Source: CAVTWY01 sp963738615 (GTDB taxonomy: Bacteria; Pseudomonadota; Gammaproteobacteria; Burkholderiales; Burkholderiaceae_C). From it: DNA of 64,000 nucleotides. The stretch spans positions 1,984,001 to 2,048,000 of the forward strand of contig CAVTXI010000012.1 of NCBI GenBank assembly GCA_963738615.1, given 5' to 3'. The position numbers were made by a program, and so were the translations under genes. Shown here in pieces: positions 60,669-64,000 of the stretch. The notes under the pieces were generated by a model. It made no database searches. It was not told the origin of the DNA and saw only the letters and a list, made by a program, of their open reading frames with translations. Every line of letters begins with the position of its first letter. Positions within the stretch are counted from its first letter, which is position 1.

Positions 60669-61523
60669 ATGGATATCGGAAGCTTGGTCGGCGGCGGCGG
60701 TGGCGGTGGGATTCTTGGCGCGATCGGCGGCATCGTCGGTGGCATCTTCGGCGGGCCGATGGGGGCGATGATCGGTAAGGCGCTCGGCAACATGGTTGGC
60801 GAGGCGGTTGGCGATGCGGTCAGTCAGGTGACCGACCAACTGCAAAAAGAGCAAGGCATGCCGAGCTTCATCGCGAACGAGATCAAGCAAGCTGTGCAGG
60901 AAGCGGTCAGTCAGCAGAAGGACAACAGCGTCGATTGCGACTGTCAGGAGAAAGTCAACGACGAAACGCAAGGTGCGCGCGAGGACTTCATCAAGGACTT
61001 GGTCAAGATGATCCTGGACTTCGTGCAGCAGGCGATGGGTCAGCAGCAAGGCGGGCAAGAGTCGGACTCGGCTGCCGGTGGCGCTGGTGCCAGCGGTGGT
61101 AGTCAAGGGGCCGGCGGGGCTGGCGCCGCACAGGGAGCCGGTAGCTCGGATAACCTGATGAATCAGCAGGCCACCGATGGCGCCGTGGCGATGGGTAGCG
61201 CCAACAGCAAGGGCAAGGCGGGGCAAAGCTGGTTCGAGGCCTTGGCGGAAGCGCTTGGCAAGGCACTGGACGCTCAAGCCGACCTCGTCAAGGAGCTGGG
61301 AGAAAAAGTCAACAAGATGGGCGATGACATCAAGGCGGATGCTGCAGCTGTCAAGGCTGGAGGTGAGAAGAGCGAGGCAGGCACGGCTGCGGAGACCGAC
61401 AGGCCGAGCGTGATGACCGAACTGCAAGCGGCATCGCAGAAGATGAGCTTCATGATGAGCGCGGCCAACGATGTGCTGAAGACCATCGGCCAAGCTCTCG
61501 GCGAGATGGCGCGTAAGCAGTAA
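60669..61523 (+). CDS. Cassette gene 1, copy B: glycine-zipper protein with needle-like C-terminal domain
   Basis: A 284-residue paralogue of copy A. The glycine-zipper head is almost identical for 45 residues (LGAIGGIVGGIFGGPMGAMI). The middle is diverged but keeps the CxC pair (SVDCDCQEKVNDE) and DFIKDLVKMILDFVQQAMG. The linker is longer and the C-terminal domain has an Ala/Lys insertion, so the tail spans about 187-284. The last 35 residues (from PSVMTELQAASQKMSF to EMARKQ) are almost identical to copy A. The pattern of conserved head and tail with a variable middle is unusual. Confidence 0.75.
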   Translation: MDIGSLVGGGGGGGILGAIGGIVGGIFGGPMGAMIGKALGNMVGEAVGDAVSQVTDQLQKEQGMPSFIANEIKQAVQEAVSQQKDNSVDCDCQEKVNDETQGAREDFIKDLVKMILDFVQQAMGQQQGGQESDSAAGGAGASGGSQGAGGAGAAQGAGSSDNLMNQQATDGAVAMGSANSKGKAGQSWFEALAEALGKALDAQADLVKELGEKVNKMGDDIKADAAAVKAGGEKSEAGTAAETDRPSVMTELQAASQKMSFMMSAANDVLKTIGQALGEMARKQ

Positions 61524-61545
61524 TCCCGACTGTTGCGACGAAAAG

Positions 61546-61583
61546 GCAGCGAAGGGGCTTCTCCTTCGCTGCTCATTTGTTTG
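61546..61583 (+). terminator. Rho-independent-type terminator after cassette gene 1, copy B
   Basis: A ten-pair stem GCAGCGAAGG / CCTTCGCTGC with a seven-base loop is followed by TCATTTGTTTG, starting 23 bases after the stop. It implies that genes 2 and 3 depend on read-through or on their own promoter in 61584-61684. That stretch contains GTGTCAAATTGGAG, similar to GTGTCAAATACGGG before copy A gene 2. Confidence 0.65.
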
Positions 61584-61684
61584 TGGGCGTTTCGGGCGGA
61601 TACGTTCTTCGTTACGCGCAACCCGAGACGTGGGTGTCAAATTGGAGTTGTGAGAGGGTGTCAACTACCCTTGGAGACACTCGA

Positions 61685-62629
61685 ATGCACGGTCTTGTAT
61701 TTATGCGCAGCTCATCGGCCTTTGCTCGTTGTATTTCTGCCGTGGCGGTGCTTGCGAGCGGCCTACTCCTCGTCGCGTGCGGAGGTGGTGGTAGCGGAAG
61801 CAACGAAGAGCAGCCGCCGCCGAGCAGCGCCTCAGGCACTTTGTACTGGGCCGATGGCCTCAGCGCGAGCACATTGGACGTCGCCTCGGGTCAAGAGAGG
61901 AATGTGGCGAGCTTGTCGTTCGACACCCAAGCGCAGCTAGGCTATGGCGGCGGCATGTTCACCGAGGTCGAGGTCACTGGTCTCTTGCCGAGTCAGGTGA
62001 AGATCAATCTGCGCGAAGTGGCGCCCAATCCGTACGCGCTGCGCAGCAGCCTAGGGCCCTTCCCGCTTTCCGGCTTTGTGCTGGGCCCGGTCCGCCCATC
62101 CCCGGACGGAAAGCTGTTCACGATGAACACGACCGAAGGCGAGCCCAAGTCGAATTTCGTTTACGTCTTCGATGCGTCGCTGGATATCGTCTTCAAGATC
62201 AAGGATTACTACCATCCGGTATGGCTGGGCAACGATCGCGTCGTCGTCGCCCGCGGCGCTAGCTTGTATACGCTCACCATGGCTGCGTCCCCAATCGTGA
62301 CGCGCATCGGGGTCGATGGGCTTGGCCTGCCGGGTCAGGGCATAGCCGTTCCTTCGGTCTCGCCCGACGGCAGGTCGATCGCGTTCGTCCAAGGCGAGGC
62401 CGTCTGGCGCATCAACGTGGACGGCACGGAGCTTGCCCAGCTAACAAAGCCTTCTTCGGGCATCAATTGGCCGTCATGGAGCCCCGACGGATCACGTCTC
62501 GTCACGACGAATCGATGTACTTCCAGTCAGAACAATTTCGTCATCGTATCGGCCACCGCAACGAATCAAGACCGTGATGCGATCAGGCCCACCACGTACG
62601 CTTGTGGGCCGGTCTACTGGTTGCCTTGA
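61685..62629 (+). CDS. Cassette gene 2, copy B: beta-propeller-like lipoprotein
   Basis: Intact 314-residue copy. Signal and lipobox are VAVLASGLLLVACGGGG. It then has SASGTLYWADGLSASTLDVA, QLGYGGGMFTEVEVTG (identical to copy A in QLGYGGGMFTEVE), PVRPSPDGKLFTMNTTEG, VSPDGRSIAFVQGEAVWRIN, WPSWSPDGSRLVTTN and the end ATATNQDRDAIRPTTYACGP then VYWLP. Repeated SPDGR/K-type turns are typical of TolB-like propellers. ATG 61685 is chosen because it starts the signal peptide. Confidence 0.78.
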   Translation: MHGLVFMRSSSAFARCISAVAVLASGLLLVACGGGGSGSNEEQPPPSSASGTLYWADGLSASTLDVASGQERNVASLSFDTQAQLGYGGGMFTEVEVTGLLPSQVKINLREVAPNPYALRSSLGPFPLSGFVLGPVRPSPDGKLFTMNTTEGEPKSNFVYVFDASLDIVFKIKDYYHPVWLGNDRVVVARGASLYTLTMAASPIVTRIGVDGLGLPGQGIAVPSVSPDGRSIAFVQGEAVWRINVDGTELAQLTKPSSGINWPSWSPDGSRLVTTNRCTSSQNNFVIVSATATNQDRDAIRPTTYACGPVYWLP

Positions 62630-62666
62630 TCGTGACGAGCGCGGGTATCCCTGAAAGAACGCCGCC

Positions 62667-63212
62667 ATGATCTTCGGATTCTCGGACTTCTCGCTGCGCG
62701 TGGTCTACGAAGCGATCGAGCGCTGGGAAGAGATCGTCGACGACGCCGAAGCCGCTGGCGTGAGCGCGCAGGCGCTGGAGGCTGCGCTGGTGGAGGCGGT
62801 GACGTCCGATCCTTCAACGAACACGGAGGCCACCGCCGAGTTCGTTGATCTTCTTTCGGAAGTGGCCGCGGCGACGAATGACGCGTCGGACGCCGCCAAG
62901 AGCACGCTCGACGCCGCTGTCGAAACGACGATCGATGCATTCGCCGCCGAGGCAAAGCCGGAACTCGCACTGCAAGTGCTGATCGCCGCAGCAGCGTCCG
63001 AGAGCAAGGCTGGCGAACCAGCAAGTAAAGTCGAGGAAGTGCGCCAAGCCGTGAAGCGAGTCTTCAAAGGCTACGACTGGGTCGCGAAGTACCAGGCGAT
63101 ACCGGGCCCGAGCATGGGTTGGCAGAGCCTGATCGATGCTCGGCATGAGCAGGCACGGCGCGAGCGCGATGCACGCGCGCATGTGCACAGCCGACGATCG
63201 ACGACTGATTGA
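62667..63212 (+). CDS. Cassette gene 3, copy B: acidic helical protein of unknown function
   Basis: A 181-residue paralogue of copy A with the same length. Identical or near-identical blocks are FSDFSLRVVYEAIERWEEIV, VDDAEAAGVS, VRQAVKRVFKGYDW and YQAIPGPSMGWQ. The central helix (TTIDAFAAEAKPELALQVLI) varies more. It starts 37 bases after gene 2 rather than overlapping it. Strong conservation between copies indicates a real protein under selection. Function unknown. Confidence 0.72.
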   Translation: MIFGFSDFSLRVVYEAIERWEEIVDDAEAAGVSAQALEAALVEAVTSDPSTNTEATAEFVDLLSEVAAATNDASDAAKSTLDAAVETTIDAFAAEAKPELALQVLIAAAASESKAGEPASKVEEVRQAVKRVFKGYDWVAKYQAIPGPSMGWQSLIDARHEQARRERDARAHVHSRRSTTD

Positions 63213-63255
63213 CCGATCTCGTTCGGCATTCGTCGTTCGAACGCACCACCGTCGT

Positions 63256-63354
63256 GTATATCCAGGGCTCTGCGGCGTGGGTTGGCGGGCTGCTGGCTGA
63301 TGAGCTTCCTGAACGTCCGGACGAGTGCGGCCAACGATATTCTGAAGACCATCG
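63256..63354 (+). pseudogene. Relics of cassette genes 2 and 1 in the second spacer
   Basis: In spacer 63213-63456, TATATCCAGGGCTCTGCGGC codes YIQGSAA, a remnant of the lipoprotein's VQGSAIW motif. Bases 63300-63308 and 63323-63354 (ATGAGCTTC, then AGTGCGGCCAACGATATTCT and onward) match the gene 1 tail around KMSFMMSAANDVLKTIG, with a short unrelated insert between. Both pieces are out of context and non-functional. Confidence 0.7.
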
Positions 63355-63456
63355 GAGGGGCAATGGATGCAGCCGCTCTCTGCTGCCCCTTCTTGTGTGG
63401 CGGTGGCCGCCCCCAGTGAATTCCAAGGAGTCGCCAAAGTCCCAGGGCCGTGCGCG

Positions 63457-63556
63457 TCCATCCCGCCAGCCTCGAGCTCTGGAGGAGTAAGGTCAAAGGA
63501 CGGCGGGTTCGCATCACAACAGTCGAGCCGCTGAGTCCGCAGCAAGGAGAACGGTC
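63457..63556 (+). repeat. Cassette leader repeat 3, with internal deletion
   Basis: 100 bases matching the other leaders but lacking about 57 bases that include the large hairpin. The second hairpin and AAGGAGAACGGTC before an ATG are kept. The following codons are unrelated to cassette gene 1. Confidence 0.75.
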
Positions 63557-63703
63557 ATGGGCGAGCAGCTAGAACCGCATAGCCGGCACAGCCGACCTCG
63601 CGCACCTGGCCGTCGAGGCACGCATCGCGGACGGGCACTCGAACATGCGCGGCGGTCGACCACCAGTCGTTTCCGATTCAGGTATGAGCCTGGAGCGGTC
63701 TGA
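63557..63703 (+). other. Short frame after leader 3, unlikely to be a normal gene
   Basis: The third leader's ATG opens a 48-residue Arg/His-rich frame (MGEQLEPHSRHSRPRAPG onward) with no similarity to gene 1. The leader therefore drives either a nonsense peptide or nothing. It marks a broken third cassette, possibly disrupted by the element on the opposite strand. Confidence 0.4.
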
Positions 63704-64000
63704 GAACGGCGACGCGAAGCGAGTCGATCCGTTGTAGACGAGGGCAGTGTATGGATGCCCTGGTTTTGGTTTTGGGCTTCATCGATCGTAGTGGTCGAAG
63801 GCTGTGGGCATGTGGGCGAAGGACCGGGCGGTGGACAACGTGTACTCGCGTTGTCCACGGACCGGGCCGGTGCGCGCCAGCGCATCGTCCACATGTGCAC
63901 ATAGGCCAGCACGCTGCCGCGATCAGCGCGCCCGAGCTGCCGGTACGACAAGCGCAACAGCACCAACTCGATCCATGCGTAGCGACCCTCGTCGTCCTCG
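63704..64000 (-). CDS. Partial unknown frame running off the right edge, possibly a transposase remnant
   Basis: On the minus strand the frame is open from base 64000. It begins EDDEGRYAWIELVLLRLSYR then QLGRADRGSVLAYVHMW. The LGRADRG segment resembles the LGKADKG helix near the start of some integrase-catalytic transposases. Further on the composition looks like frame noise (Pro/Thr/Arg-rich), so the gene is probably frameshifted or truncated. The same open frame nominally continues to 63514 through leader 3. Assignment is weak. Confidence 0.3.

Overview
The window is GC-rich, with codon use that leaves long antisense shadow ORFs. Its gene content (inositol catabolism with an RpiR-type regulator, a CopG-type regulator beside a PHB-depolymerase-like esterase, a MATE pump, a non-flagellar type III secretion system) suggests a betaproteobacterium of the order Burkholderiales. 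That placement is inference; no rRNA or tRNA gene is visible.

Layout. 1-693: end of a GntR regulator. 718-13320: myo-inositol catabolism. On the minus strand are iolA (718-2241) and an iolC-iolD-iolE-iolB run (11447 down to 5501). On the plus strand are an SDR dehydrogenase and a MurR/RpiR regulator. A 1009-residue proline/glycine-rich protein (2470-5499) is embedded among them. 13331-16744: a clipped start that resembles iolG, then ASCH-domain protein, MATE pump, CopG regulator and esterase. 16764-19863: two or three unknown proteins and an RTX-repeat protein with a harpin-like N-terminus. 19906-39503: a complete-looking type III secretion (T3SS) locus in two divergent blocks. The minus block is sctU, a FliO-like gene, a histidine kinase/LuxR-type response regulator pair, a SctQ-like gene, sctR, sctS and sctT. 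The plus block is a lytic transglycosylase, sctV, sctC, sctD, a needle-like sctF, sctI, sctJ, sctK, sctL, sctN, sctO, sctP and one unknown. 39526-45162: P-loop kinase, exported protein, LysM and peptidoglycan-hydrolase-like proteins, BioD-like P-loop protein, lipoprotein.

45427-57283: a toxin island. It holds a nuclease-like toxin candidate with a possible partner gene. It also holds one full-length 1473-residue LysM polymorphic toxin with a papain-fold tip and an Imm35-like immunity gene. Two N-terminally truncated 'orphan' copies follow, carrying different tips (one ADP-ribosyltransferase-like), each with its own small downstream gene.

57561-63703: a tandem array of an apparently undescribed three-gene cassette. 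Gene 1 encodes a glycine-zipper protein whose C-terminus matches the needle-like protein made from the sctF position of the T3SS operon. Gene 2 encodes a beta-propeller-like lipoprotein. Gene 3 encodes an acidic helical 181-residue protein. A structured leader of about 157 bp precedes each copy, and decayed cassette pieces fill the spacers. A third leader has lost its gene.

Working model (inference): the T3SS exports the RTX/harpin-like protein, the 1009-residue protein, the toxins and perhaps the needle-domain cassette proteins. A recurrent motif around TGGGAACGCTCCCAGCTAGG lies 60-140 bp upstream of four of these candidates and may coordinate them.

Quality caveat: about a dozen genes contain frameshifts. 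Nearly all can be repaired by one base per site, mostly by removing an extra base. Residual sequencing error is the simplest reading for iolC, iolD and the sct genes. The orphan toxin copies instead carry real deletions.
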